A stretch of 64,000 bases of DNA from positions 434,001-498,000 of the forward strand of contig NZ_FNBA01000001.1 of NCBI RefSeq assembly GCF_900102055.1, in the 5' to 3' direction. The notes below the pieces were generated by a model, which saw nothing but the letters and a program-made list of their open reading frames with translations, ran no database searches and was not told the origin of the DNA. Of the stretch, positions 9,128-17,479 are shown one piece after another; within the stretch, counting starts at the first letter, position 1; every line of letters starts with the position of its first letter. Origin of the DNA: Ulvibacter litoralis (GTDB taxonomy: Bacteria > Bacteroidota > Bacteroidia > Flavobacteriales > Flavobacteriaceae). A program made the position numbers and the translations under genes.

Positions 9128-9369
9128 TTACTTTTCTTTTAGAGTTCCGCCCTTGTAATAAAGGGTTTGTTAAATTTCACCTTGTTTATTATAAGTACAC
9201 CATTCTCCTTCTTTTTTACCGCTCTCATAATTTCCCTCTTCTTTTAATATTTCTGTTTTGTAATAAAAATCTTTGGGATGCTGTTTCATAAACTCAATTT
9301 CAAACTTGTCTAATAAACTCCCTTTAAAAGCACAAACAATAAAAAGATATAGAATATGACTGCTTTCAT
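9128..9369 (-). pseudogene. Broken MORN/YwqK-repeat exported protein, putative immunity remnant
   Basis: An ATG at 9369 directly follows the stop of the upstream gene (TAAATG). It encodes a hydrophobic signal (MKAVIFYIFLLFVLL) and hits a stop after 19 codons. One frame over, the code goes on as AFKGSLLDKFEIEFMKQHP and then GNYESGKKEGEWCTYNKQGE, a typical MORN/YwqK repeat. An in-frame TAA at 9170-9172 then interrupts it before LYYKGGTLKEK and a final stop at 9128. One frameshift plus one nonsense change therefore mark a pseudogene of about 80 codons. YwqK-type repeats are common in immunity or antitoxin proteins. The downstream gene starts about 6 bp later. Confidence 0.65.
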
Positions 9370-9996
9370 TTAGTCTTCAAGCTCTAATTCTATTTTTTTA
9401 AGCTCTTTACCTGTTTTTCCATCTAATGTTACTTCTATCAATTGCATTTTATCATAATCGTAATATGTAATTTTCCATACTTTACTACCTGATTCTTCAT
9501 TTTTATAAATTTCAGTTTTTATTCCGCCTTGTTTTGGATATCCCTCTTCAAGCTTTATATTCTTTTTATCACAATATTCTAATATTTCTTTCCAACCAAA
9601 ACTGTAACCATCATCTGTGTTTATTTCCTTAATAAGCTTGCCTTCTTCACTGAATTCATACCAAATCCCATATTCTGACCCATTATTAAATGAAGTTCCT
9701 TTTATTTCAATATTTCCATTTTTATAATAGTTTTTTGTTAAGTTAAAGTAACTATTTTTAGGATAAATTGCTTCACTAAAACCTTTTGAGTATTCTAAAT
9801 AAATGTAGAATATTTCATTTTCACTCTTACGAAGTTCTCCATTTACCTGCTCTTTATTAAAACCCTTTACATTAAATGTTTCAAATTCATTTGTGATTTT
9901 CGGTATATCTATATCTTCATTCATTTTCGTTATTTTTTGCGCTTTACAGCTATTAAGATTAAATAGTACAATTGTTATGTAGACTAAATATTTCAT
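9370..9996 (-). CDS. Exported lipoprotein, putative immunity to the TssD-protease fusion
   Basis: The 208-residue product has a lipoprotein signal (VLFNLNSCKAQ, Cys17), so it should sit in the periplasm or outer membrane. Mid-protein, the stretch YYKNGNIEIKG followed by GSEYGIWYEFSEEGKL is a YwqK/MORN-like repeat. The C-terminus is a beta segment (VWKITYYDYDKM) and an acidic/lysine tail. It starts 5 bp after the effector stop and is the only intact one of three similar exported proteins in this cassette. Position, export and repeat type fit an immunity protein guarding the cell's own envelope against the upstream protease. This is inference; no family match was confirmed. Confidence 0.62.
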   Translation of the reverse strand: MKYLVYITIVLFNLNSCKAQKITKMNEDIDIPKITNEFETFNVKGFNKEQVNGELRKSENEIFYIYLEYSKGFSEAIYPKNSYFNLTKNYYKNGNIEIKGTSFNNGSEYGIWYEFSEEGKLIKEINTDDGYSFGWKEILEYCDKKNIKLEEGYPKQGGIKTEIYKNEESGSKVWKITYYDYDKMQLIEVTLDGKTGKELKKIELELED

Positions 9997-10001
9997 ATTT
10001 T

Positions 10002-12056
10002 TTAGGTTATTGATTTATTTGCTTTTATCCATTGCCAATAGTATAAACTACAGCGTTTATTGTTATTAGGATCACTAGATATATTATGCGAATAATCTAA
10101 TAGGTTGTCTGTTTTTTTTGCTTCATAGGTAAATTCTGCCTTCGAAGTTGCCTCACTATTTGTAAAAGTGTGTGGTAAATTAAAAGAGTGTAAAAACTCG
10201 TGTGCAGCAGTTTGATCGTTTGCAGAAGCAAATACTACCACATAATCTGCCCCTCCAGCTGAATACCCACTTAAATTACCTACACCACTAGAAGGCATAC
10301 CATTTTCAGCAAAATAAAAAGCTTTAAAAAAGGCAGCATATTTTTTATCTAGTTTAAGTTTTAAATAATCTACTAAATTCTGAATTGGTATTTCTGCTTT
10401 GGCAGGGATAGCTGGTGAATTTGCTGTTTTAGCTATTGCTGCTTTAGCTGGCACTAAAACACTCTTTTTTAAAATTTTACCATTTTTAACAAACCTTGAA
10501 AAATCAGTATCAGCAGTTAGATCTATATCAACAATTTTTGAGTCCGGGTGCAATTCTATATAAGCCTGAGTAAGATATTTATTTAATCGTACCATCTCAT
10601 TAGAAGCGTCACTTTTTTTAGGCTTCGAAGTTTTAGAAAGTTTTGTAGTTAATTGCACAAACACCACTTTCTTCTGTTTGTGATTAGCTGCAGCATTACT
10701 CCAAACATTTAACTTACCAGACAATACTCCAGTAGGTTGTTTTTCTTTGTAGGCTTTAATTACAATTTCTTCATCCTTGGTAAATTCATTTTTACACTCA
10801 ATTAAAACATCATCTTTTAATGTTTTTTTCCCTTTTTTATTTGAAATATCAATTTTATTGGGTGTAAATGTAAAATTAGTATTATCATCAAATTTTAAAT
10901 AGTCAGCCTTTTCTGTAACATCAATCCTAATTTTTATCTTAGCACTTTCTCCTTTTTTTAAGCTTAACCATTCTGTAAAATGTTTGTCGTTAACTTGATT
11001 ACCTTTGTCATCTTTTACTTTTTTCCAAGTTACTTCAAAAGGCTTATACTTTTCTTTTAATTTTTTTAATAATGTTGCATCCTTTTTAAAATGTCCTTTA
11101 TAACTATTTTGCCCTTTTTCTAATATTTTAAAAGTACTGTCTGTATATTGTTTGCTTACAATATCTTCAAATTTATTGTCATTAAATAAGCTTGTATCGT
11201 CTTCTCTTATCCAGTCAAAACCAAAACTTCCATCCCAAGCATCGTTAGGCCTAAAGCTAACCAACACTTTAGGCGGAGGCACAACCTCTAATGCCTTACT
11301 CTTTTTACTAACTTCAGAATGCGCTACTTTGGCAACAAGTTTGTCAATATCGGCAGTTTTAAACTCCTCCCACTGCTCTTTAATTTCTAAAGCGGTTAAC
11401 TCAACAGCGCCATCTTCGGTGACACTCTCTTCAAAAGTGAGCTCTTTTTGTCCGTTCTCGAACTCGGTACCGTCTTCTTTTGTAATTGTTATTGTAACAG
11501 AATTACCTTCTTGGTTTTCTATTTGCACTTGTAAAGCAACATTTTCTGTATAGGTTGTTTCTTCTAAAACTTCCTTCGTCTCTGGGTGTATCCAGTTTAT
11601 AGTTGTTATTACAGGCGTAGGTTTTGTTATTACTGTTGGCGCTACAGCGACTGCATCAGGATCTGTAATCTTCCATTCTTTTGCAAAAATAGTTTGCCCA
11701 TCTTGTATCATGGAAGCAGGAGAAAGCTCAATGTAAGTAGTCATGGGCTGACTGTCAATTCCGTTAAAATTATCCTCACAGGTAAGTACATGAATGTCGA
11801 GCAGTTCGATAACCCTGTTTTTTCCGTCTAAAATGGAAGGCTTAATGATTATCTCTAAGGATTTTATCATATTCCCATAAACCATATGCTCAAAAAACGG
11901 ATCTTCTTTTCTAGTTTCAAAGGCAATTTTCCAAATTCCACCTATTGGTTTTGCTGAAGGTTTTCTATTAACATCAGTCTCTTGAGTAAAAGAATAATCA
12001 AACCGTAAAATATTAATACTTAAATCCTCGTACGCCAGCTTTGCAATTATACTCAT
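10002..12056 (-). CDS. TssD (Hcp-like tube) domain fused to a metzincin-like metallopeptidase, putative T6SS effector
   Basis: This is a 684-residue modular protein. Residues 1-130 match the Bacteroidota TssD tube family: YSFTQETDVNRKPS, then GGIWKIAFET, FFEHMV, a lysine-rich strand, and CEDNFNG before PMTTYIELS and a closing FAKEW. Residues about 150-225 form an Ig-like linker (NWIHPETKE) and 265-470 further beta-rich modules (FRPNDAWDGSFGFDWIRE). The C-terminal 180 residues end in HEFLHSFNLPH at 619-629, the HExxHxxxxxH zinc site of metzincins with Asn where Gly is usual, and in DNLLDY, a Met-turn-like motif with Leu for Met. The picture is an 'evolved' tube protein delivering a protease through a subtype iii type VI system, as in the Bacteroidota. 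No other T6SS genes are in the window. Immunity-like genes follow at once. Confidence 0.78.
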   Translation of the reverse strand: MSIIAKLAYEDLSINILRFDYSFTQETDVNRKPSAKPIGGIWKIAFETRKEDPFFEHMVYGNMIKSLEIIIKPSILDGKNRVIELLDIHVLTCEDNFNGIDSQPMTTYIELSPASMIQDGQTIFAKEWKITDPDAVAVAPTVITKPTPVITTINWIHPETKEVLEETTYTENVALQVQIENQEGNSVTITITKEDGTEFENGQKELTFEESVTEDGAVELTALEIKEQWEEFKTADIDKLVAKVAHSEVSKKSKALEVVPPPKVLVSFRPNDAWDGSFGFDWIREDDTSLFNDNKFEDIVSKQYTDSTFKILEKGQNSYKGHFKKDATLLKKLKEKYKPFEVTWKKVKDDKGNQVNDKHFTEWLSLKKGESAKIKIRIDVTEKADYLKFDDNTNFTFTPNKIDISNKKGKKTLKDDVLIECKNEFTKDEEIVIKAYKEKQPTGVLSGKLNVWSNAAANHKQKKVVFVQLTTKLSKTSKPKKSDASNEMVRLNKYLTQAYIELHPDSKIVDIDLTADTDFSRFVKNGKILKKSVLVPAKAAIAKTANSPAIPAKAEIPIQNLVDYLKLKLDKKYAAFFKAFYFAENGMPSSGVGNLSGYSAGGADYVVVFASANDQTAAHEFLHSFNLPHTFTNSEATSKAEFTYEAKKTDNLLDYSHNISSDPNNNKRCSLYYWQWIKANKSIT

Positions 12057-12280
12057 CCGTTTTTTCTTGTTTCGTATTTTAGTTCATCATATATAGATTA
12101 ACTATCCGTTTTTTTATTAAAACATAACTATTCCGCTCTTTTAGGAATGGACAGCACCTAATAAGATAGATATGGGGAAGCACTCTTACGAAAGTATAAA
12201 TTTATGTTTATGTTCTACGTGTAAAATTTCATAAATTTTGTACGTATGTTTTTACACAGAAACACAATTAAGAGACAACT

Positions 12281-12805
12281 TTAACGGGACAACGATATGA
12301 TTTTTACCATTGTTCGGTAATTTCGAGCCGTGGCATTTACGTTCAACTTTCGTTCAAAAAAATTGTTGGTGCATTTTGCTTTTCCCATTCCTGCTGAAAC
12401 GTATAAATACACACAGGCATCCGTTATTATAAATTCTTCGGAAGGAAATATTTCTGGATTTATGGCTTTTTTTATTTCTTCGGAAGGAGCTTCAAAAAGA
12501 AGCACAAAGTAGCTTTTCAGCATTTTTTCTTCTGAAAATGGGCAGTTTGAAAGAATTTCTTCCACTTCTGAAGCTGTTTTCACCAAAACAGGCACTTTAA
12601 ACTCATACTTCTTTTCAATTGCTTCCGAAATAGCTAAAGCATGCACGTCACTTTCCGAAGCCGAAAAAATCACATTTCCACTCTGAATATACGTCCGCAC
12701 TTCTGTGAAACCGAGCGATTCGAACAGTACTTTTAAATCGGCCATCAAAATCTTTTTCCGACCGCCAACATTAATTCCGCGAAGCAATGCGATATAGGTT
12801 TTCAT
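12281..12805 (-). CDS. DUF1697 family protein
   Basis: This 174-residue protein opens with ALLRGINVGGRKKILMADLK and TYIQSGNVIF, the signature of DUF1697, a widespread small cytoplasmic family without a proven function. Length is normal. It starts one base after the stop of the flavoprotein gene upstream, so the two are probably co-transcribed. It ends before the 224-bp gap that carries the likely promoter of the TssD fusion gene. Confidence 0.85.
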   Translation of the reverse strand: MKTYIALLRGINVGGRKKILMADLKVLFESLGFTEVRTYIQSGNVIFSASESDVHALAISEAIEKKYEFKVPVLVKTASEVEEILSNCPFSEEKMLKSYFVLLFEAPSEEIKKAINPEIFPSEEFIITDACVYLYVSAGMGKAKCTNNFFERKLNVNATARNYRTMVKIISLSR

Positions 12806-12806
12806 A

Positions 12807-14036
12807 TTAAGTTTTTGTAAGTGCTTGCGCCGCCAAATACCCGCCTGTCCATGCGTTCTGGAAATTAAACCCGCCTGTTATTGCATCGATATTAAGCACT
12901 TCGCCAGCAAAAAATATGTTTTTCTGAATTCTACTTTCGAAGGTTTTAAAATCTACTTCTTTCAACTGAACACCGCCTGCAGTCACAAATTCTTCTTTAA
13001 AAGTGCTCTTTCCGTTTACCGCATAGGTTCCTTTTGTAAGTTGTTCGGCAAGTGCTGTAAGCTGCACATGGGTCGTATCTGCCCACTTCTCTGCTTCTGA
13101 AATATTGGATGCTTTTAGCAAACTTTGCCACAATCGTTTTGGCAATTCAAATTGCGTATACTTGGCAACCGTTTGTTTAGCATTTTCGAGTTTCAGCGTT
13201 TTTAAGGCTTCTACAATGTTCTCTTCGGAAGCATCGTACAACCAATTTACTTGAATCTTAAATTTGTATTGAGTCGCCTCTAAAAGTCGTGCGCCCCAAG
13301 CTGATAGTTTTAAAATTGCGGGACCGCTCATTCCCCAATGTGTAATAAGCAACGGACCTTCACTTTCTAATACAATTTTTCCTTTAGCATCAAGCACAGA
13401 GACTGAAGCCTGCGTTGCAACGCCTGGTAAATCGAGAATGCGTGCGTCCTTTATATTGAAGGTAAACAACGACGGAACTGGCGCTTCAATCGAATGCCCT
13501 AATTGTGCTAGTAGTTTCCATATTTTAGGATTGCTTCCGGTAGCGACGACTACTTTTTCAGCTAAAAAATCACCTTCAGAAGTAGTGATCAACCAACTAT
13601 TTTCGTGTTTTGAAAGTTCTTTTACCGAATGGTTTTTACGTACATCAATCCCCAATCGTTTGGTTTCAGACATAAAACAATCGATAATGGTTTGTGACGA
13701 ATCGGTAACGGGAAACATCCTACCGTCTTCTTCTATTTTAAGAGTCACACCGCGTTTTTCAAACCAATCGATGGTATCGCCTGTCATAAATTTATGAAAA
13801 GGCCCCAAGAGTTCTTTTTCGCCTCTTGGATAATTTCCAACAAGCTCTTTGGGTATAAATTCGGCATGTGTGACATTGCACCTTCCGCCTCCAGAAATTT
13901 TTACTTTGGTAAGCACTTCTTTCCCTCGCTCTAAAATTGCAATTTTAAGGGATTTGTTATTTTCAGCAGCATTAATAGCTGTAAAAAAACCAGCGGCACC
14001 ACCACCAATAATTACGATATCATAGTTTGTAAACAC
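12807..14036 (-). CDS. HI0933/BaiN-family flavoprotein (NAD(P)/FAD-dependent oxidoreductase)
   Basis: This 409-residue protein has an N-terminal Rossmann motif IIGGGAAGFFTAINAA for FAD, then KVKISGGGRCNVTH, a family signature. The C-terminus has FFAGEVLNIDAITGGFNFQ and GGYLAAQAL, which close the FAD site. These identify the HI0933-like (BaiN, 'aminoacetone oxidase family') flavoproteins. The physiological substrate of most members is unknown. The next gene downstream, DUF1697, follows after one base. Confidence 0.88.
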   Translation of the reverse strand: MFTNYDIVIIGGGAAGFFTAINAAENNKSLKIAILERGKEVLTKVKISGGGRCNVTHAEFIPKELVGNYPRGEKELLGPFHKFMTGDTIDWFEKRGVTLKIEEDGRMFPVTDSSQTIIDCFMSETKRLGIDVRKNHSVKELSKHENSWLITTSEGDFLAEKVVVATGSNPKIWKLLAQLGHSIEAPVPSLFTFNIKDARILDLPGVATQASVSVLDAKGKIVLESEGPLLITHWGMSGPAILKLSAWGARLLEATQYKFKIQVNWLYDASEENIVEALKTLKLENAKQTVAKYTQFELPKRLWQSLLKASNISEAEKWADTTHVQLTALAEQLTKGTYAVNGKSTFKEEFVTAGGVQLKEVDFKTFESRIQKNIFFAGEVLNIDAITGGFNFQNAWTGGYLAAQALTKT

Positions 14037-14146
14037 GCTTCAAAATTAATGATTATTCCGCTAGCAAGGAGTGGTTTTGAGTAGAATTGAACAACACCAG
14101 AGTTTTCAACCATAATTTTCGTTGTTCGTTAACTATTCTAAATAAC

Positions 14147-14184
14147 AAGGGTGCTTAAAAAATAAATTTTTAAGCACCCTTGTT
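14147..14184 (-). terminator. Hairpin terminator after the beta-helix gene
   Basis: A near-perfect inverted repeat (AACAAGGGTGCTTAAAAA with its complement) with a short A/T loop lies 23 bp beyond the stop of the gene ending at 14207. The A/T flanks on both sides mean it could stop transcription in either direction. Confidence 0.75.
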
Positions 14185-14206
14185 GATATTCTATGGTAAG
14201 TACAAC

Positions 14207-15676
14207 TTATTCTACGATAAGCTTACGTGTTACCTTTTGAGCATCATTACTAAATGTTGCAAGGTACACTCCTGCTGGATACTCAATACGTAGTGTATTT
14301 TCCCCTTCAGAGAGTGTTGTGGTGTTTATTAATCGTCCTTCAATAGTGTAAATAGACACTGTTTCGAAAGAAAGTGTGTTGTTAAAATGAAGCGTTTCCT
14401 TTACTGGATTTGGATAAAAACTGAATGTTTCCGCCAAAAATTCGTCTGTAGCGGCAACTGGACCACAGCTAACAGGATCAAAAATAACTTCTCCTAAAGA
14501 AGCATCGTCTACTTGATGAAAAATCACAGATTCAGCATCTGCTAAGGTGTTTATCTGACCTTCAATCCAGCAGTTGTGCTTTGCTTGAAGTACGTTAGGT
14601 GTATTGTTATAAAGCGCGTATACTTCTCCGTTGTTTCCATTTTCAGAAAAAACATTTAACCCTTCATTATCAACATCGTCTCCTAAATTAACGCTTGCTT
14701 GTCCAATTACCGTAATTCCCCAAAGGTTTCTTCTAATTTCATTTCCAGAAGCAATTACTTCCATTCCGCCACCTGACGAGTTTAATGAAATTCCACTTCC
14801 TCCTATACCAGGATTTCCTTGAGTGTTATTATCTTCAATTATATTGTCTCTCACATACGCAAATGAAGGTCCGACGATAGTCATTCCGTATCTATTTCCT
14901 TGAATAATATTTCCATCTATTTCAGCATTGATAGCACCACCAATAAGATTTGCAACTGCAATACCTCCAACTTGTGTTAATAAAGGATCTCCAATAATTG
15001 TGTTCTCAATAATACGAAGCGGCGTCGTTGTCATGGTAGACCCCATATTAATTTGAGGTCTGTTAGAGTTTGATTGGTTGTTTCCTTCCATATAATTATT
15101 CGCAATTAAAGGGGAAACATCTGAATTTGCTCCCGAACTTACCGCTGGAAGTTCGTTAAACGTAAAAGTATTGTTTGTAATTTCTGGCATCCCTCTAGAC
15201 AATGAAACCACAGCACCTGTAGATACTCCTGAAACATTATTAGTTAGCGTGCAGTTATTTAGAGTGAATGTCTCGGTCAATACACGAAGTCCGCCTCCAT
15301 ATTGGATGGTTGCATTCTGAATATTAATTACTGAAAACTCTTCAAAACGGAATCCATCATACGGAGCCGCCTCATCAACAGCTGTAATAAGCACATCATC
15401 TGAAACTACTGTAAACGCACCAAAAACAGTGACCCGTAAATCAGCTTCTATAGAAAGCGTAAGATCTGTGGTAAATTCTACCGTGTCATTTTCTGCAATT
15501 TCTAGGTTTTCTAAGAGCGTATAATTATTTCCAGAAACCGTTATAGTTGAAGGACTATTAGTAGCTATGTCGTCTAAGGTCCAAGTTACTCCAGTATTAG
15601 GTGTAGTATAAGTTTGCGCCCACACAAAAGAGGTAACAAGTAGTAAGCAATAAGTAAATAAGGTAGTTCTTTTCAT
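14207..15676 (-). CDS. Secreted parallel beta-helix protein with type IX (Por) sorting domain
   Basis: I use the ATG at 15676 (MKRTTLFTYCLLLVTSFVWAQ), which gives a clean Sec signal peptide cut after WAQ; the longer frame adds an unlikely hydrophobic lead. The 489-residue product has right-handed beta-helix repeats (IENTIIGD, IDGNIIQGN, VRDNIIEDN, ASGNEIRRN). A C-terminal domain of about 75 residues (FYPNPVKETLHF to VTRKLIVE) is the type A sorting signal of the type IX secretion system. It is therefore exported to the surface or medium. Ligand or polysaccharide target cannot be read from sequence. Confidence 0.88.
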   Translation of the reverse strand: MKRTTLFTYCLLLVTSFVWAQTYTTPNTGVTWTLDDIATNSPSTITVSGNNYTLLENLEIAENDTVEFTTDLTLSIEADLRVTVFGAFTVVSDDVLITAVDEAAPYDGFRFEEFSVINIQNATIQYGGGLRVLTETFTLNNCTLTNNVSGVSTGAVVSLSRGMPEITNNTFTFNELPAVSSGANSDVSPLIANNYMEGNNQSNSNRPQINMGSTMTTTPLRIIENTIIGDPLLTQVGGIAVANLIGGAINAEIDGNIIQGNRYGMTIVGPSFAYVRDNIIEDNNTQGNPGIGGSGISLNSSGGGMEVIASGNEIRRNLWGITVIGQASVNLGDDVDNEGLNVFSENGNNGEVYALYNNTPNVLQAKHNCWIEGQINTLADAESVIFHQVDDASLGEVIFDPVSCGPVAATDEFLAETFSFYPNPVKETLHFNNTLSFETVSIYTIEGRLINTTTLSEGENTLRIEYPAGVYLATFSNDAQKVTRKLIVE

Positions 15677-15831
15677 TTTTGTTTTTTTAAAGGTTAAAAA
15701 TACAAAGAAGTTGAAAATCAAAAAAAGAACCAATCAATTAAAAGAAGGCGTACTTATTAAAGTTAACCCAAAAAATCAAATTATGCCGCGACAACATTCA
15801 ACGGTGTTTAAAAATGTACTAATTTTATAGT

Positions 15832-16872
15832 ATGATAATACTGTTGTACATTGTAAGCATCGTCTTTATAATTACCCCATTTTTGCCTGCAACAGGGCAT
15901 CCTCATTGGTTTTTTAGGACTGCCGATTTTGTTCGTTTACAATCCATTGCCATTGAAATCATTTGCTGTTTTTTATTACTTACGCTCGATACCTCTTTAA
16001 GCAGTTTGCATTGGATTTTACTTTGTGGTTTGTTTGTTGCGATTGTATATCAAACCTTAAAAGTGTTTCGATACAGTTCTCTTTATCCTCGAAAAAAACC
16101 CAATTTTCCAAGCGGCGGAATGTTTTCAATTTTTGCGGCCAACGTATTGCAAACCAACTCGAGCTACGGAAAATTAATTGATATCATTAATGAATTTGAT
16201 CCAGACATTGTATTGACAATGGAGGCTAATAAAGATTGGGAAACTGCCTTAAAAGAGATAGAATCGACGTATCCCTATTCAGAAAAAGTACCTTTAGAGA
16301 ATTTCTACGGAATGTTATTGTATTCCAAACAGAAGCTTCACAACGTTACATCTAAATTTCAAATTGAAGATGATGTCCCTTCTATTTTTTTCGAATATGA
16401 AATCGAACCGAACACAAATGTATTTTTCGCTTGTTTACACCCCGCACCTCCTAGTCCGACAGAAAACGAAACTTCAAAGGAACGAGACGCAGAGTTAATG
16501 CTCACTGGCAAAATGATTCGTGAACTAGACATGCCTACCGTTGTATGTGGCGATATGAACGATGTGGTTTGGTCGCGTACCACACGCCTTTTTAAAAAAA
16601 TGACCAACATGATCGATCCGAGAATTGGTCGTGGATTTTTCCCTACCTATCACGCAGGATACCGATTCATGCGCTTTCCATTAGACCATTTATTTCATAC
16701 CAAAGACCTCTATGTTAAGGAAATGATGCGTTCGCGGAATTTTGACAGCGATCACTTTGGAATGTATTACGAGATTCACCACCGAAGAAATAAATCAACA
16801 ACAACTTCGGGTAGCATCACTTCCGAAGAAAAAGGTGATGTTGACACATTAATTAAAAATGGTATTTCGTAA
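15832..16872 (+). CDS. Membrane-anchored endonuclease/exonuclease/phosphatase (EEP) family protein
   Basis: The 346-residue protein has two or three N-terminal membrane helices (about residues 1-90) and then an EEP-fold domain. Conserved EEP elements are MEANKDW (metal-binding Glu region), CLHPAPPSPTENE, VVCGDMNDVVWSR (active-site GDxN) and the final SDHFGMYYEI (catalytic SDH). The family hydrolyses phosphodiester bonds in nucleic acids or lipids; the membrane anchor and the HPAPP variant suggest an envelope substrate. It is divergent from the beta-helix gene, with about 155 bp between their starts. A C-terminal Ser/Thr/Lys-rich tail is not conserved-looking. Confidence 0.83.
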   Translation: MIILLYIVSIVFIITPFLPATGHPHWFFRTADFVRLQSIAIEIICCFLLLTLDTSLSSLHWILLCGLFVAIVYQTLKVFRYSSLYPRKKPNFPSGGMFSIFAANVLQTNSSYGKLIDIINEFDPDIVLTMEANKDWETALKEIESTYPYSEKVPLENFYGMLLYSKQKLHNVTSKFQIEDDVPSIFFEYEIEPNTNVFFACLHPAPPSPTENETSKERDAELMLTGKMIRELDMPTVVCGDMNDVVWSRTTRLFKKMTNMIDPRIGRGFFPTYHAGYRFMRFPLDHLFHTKDLYVKEMMRSRNFDSDHFGMYYEIHHRRNKSTTTSGSITSEEKGDVDTLIKNGIS

Positions 16873-16927
16873 GCACTGAAACAAACTGCTTACTATTTAA
16901 CACAAATACATATTAATATAATGACAT

Positions 16928-17266
16928 AAAAAAAGCCTCTCGATTAAGAGAAGCTTTCTGCTGGTGCGGGCGGGGAGACTTACCGCAACAAGTGCGGCAT
17001 AAACTTCTCGCCTCCCCAAGTTTTTATCAAAATACTGCATAAAAAAAGCCTCTCGATTAAGAGAAGCTTTCTGCTGGTGCGGGCGGGGAGACTTACCGCA
17101 ACAAGTGCGGCATAAACTTCTCGCCTCCCCAAGTTTTCATCAAAATACTGCATAAAAAAAGCCTCTCGATTAAGAGAAGCTTTCTGCTGGTGCGGGCGGG
17201 GAGACTTACCGCAACAAGTGCGGCATAAACTTCTCGCCTCCCCAAGTTTTCATCAAAATACTGCAT
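16928..17266 (-). repeat. Three 113-bp tandem repeats, each carrying a tRNA-Leu 3' end and a terminator hairpin
   Basis: Units are 16928-17040, 17041-17153 and 17154-17266, identical apart from one base in the first. A fourth partial unit (from 17267) runs into the intact tRNA-Leu. Each unit, read on the minus strand, has a spacer with a CCGCA/TGCGG hairpin, then the last 19 nt of tRNA-Leu including CCA, then the tRNA's hairpin terminator and T run. Identity with the tRNA stops exactly at that 19-nt point. The spacer also supplies GGGGAG, which can pair with the tRNA-derived CTCCCC, so a T-stem-like helix is kept. There are no variable spacers, so it is not a CRISPR. No ORF of note is inside. 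Confidence 0.93.
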
Positions 17267-17297
17267 AAAAAAAGCCTCTCGATTAAGAGAAGCTTTC
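17267..17297 (-). terminator. Rho-independent terminator of tRNA-Leu
   Basis: On the minus strand the hairpin AAGCTTCTC/GAGAGGCT with a TTAAT-type loop is followed by seven T residues just after the tRNA CCA. The same hairpin recurs in each of the three 113-bp units downstream. Confidence 0.85.
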
Positions 17298-17300
17298 TGC

Positions 17301-17385
17301 TGGTGCGGGCGGGGAGACTCGAACTCCCACGCCGTGAAGCACTAGATCCTAAGTCTAGCATGTCTACCAATTCCATCACGCCCGC
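17301..17385 (-). tRNA. tRNA-Leu (anticodon UAG)
   Basis: The minus strand gives a complete class II cloverleaf: acceptor GCGGGCG pairing with the 3' strand, D arm with TGGTAGACA, anticodon arm CTAGA-CTTAGGA-TCTAG with TAG in the loop, a variable arm (TGCTTCACGGCGT), T arm GGGAG-TTCGAGT-CTCCC, and an encoded CCA at 17301-17303. The long variable arm fits leucine. Without the CCA the gene is 17304-17385. Confidence 0.96.
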
Positions 17386-17479
17386 GGTAGTTTTTTACAA
17401 GATATAATCTGTAAAAGGAGTGCAAATATAAATAAACCTTTTATACCACAAACAACTTATTTTATATTTTTTATAAAAT

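Noticed and set aside
11152-11553. 133-codon ORF on the plus strand inside the TssD fusion gene
   Set aside because: Serine/leucine-rich antisense shadow of a Lys/Glu-rich gene; no independent support.
16928-17385. Possible CRISPR array
   Set aside because: Units are contiguous and identical with no variable spacers, and part of each is tRNA-Leu 3' sequence.
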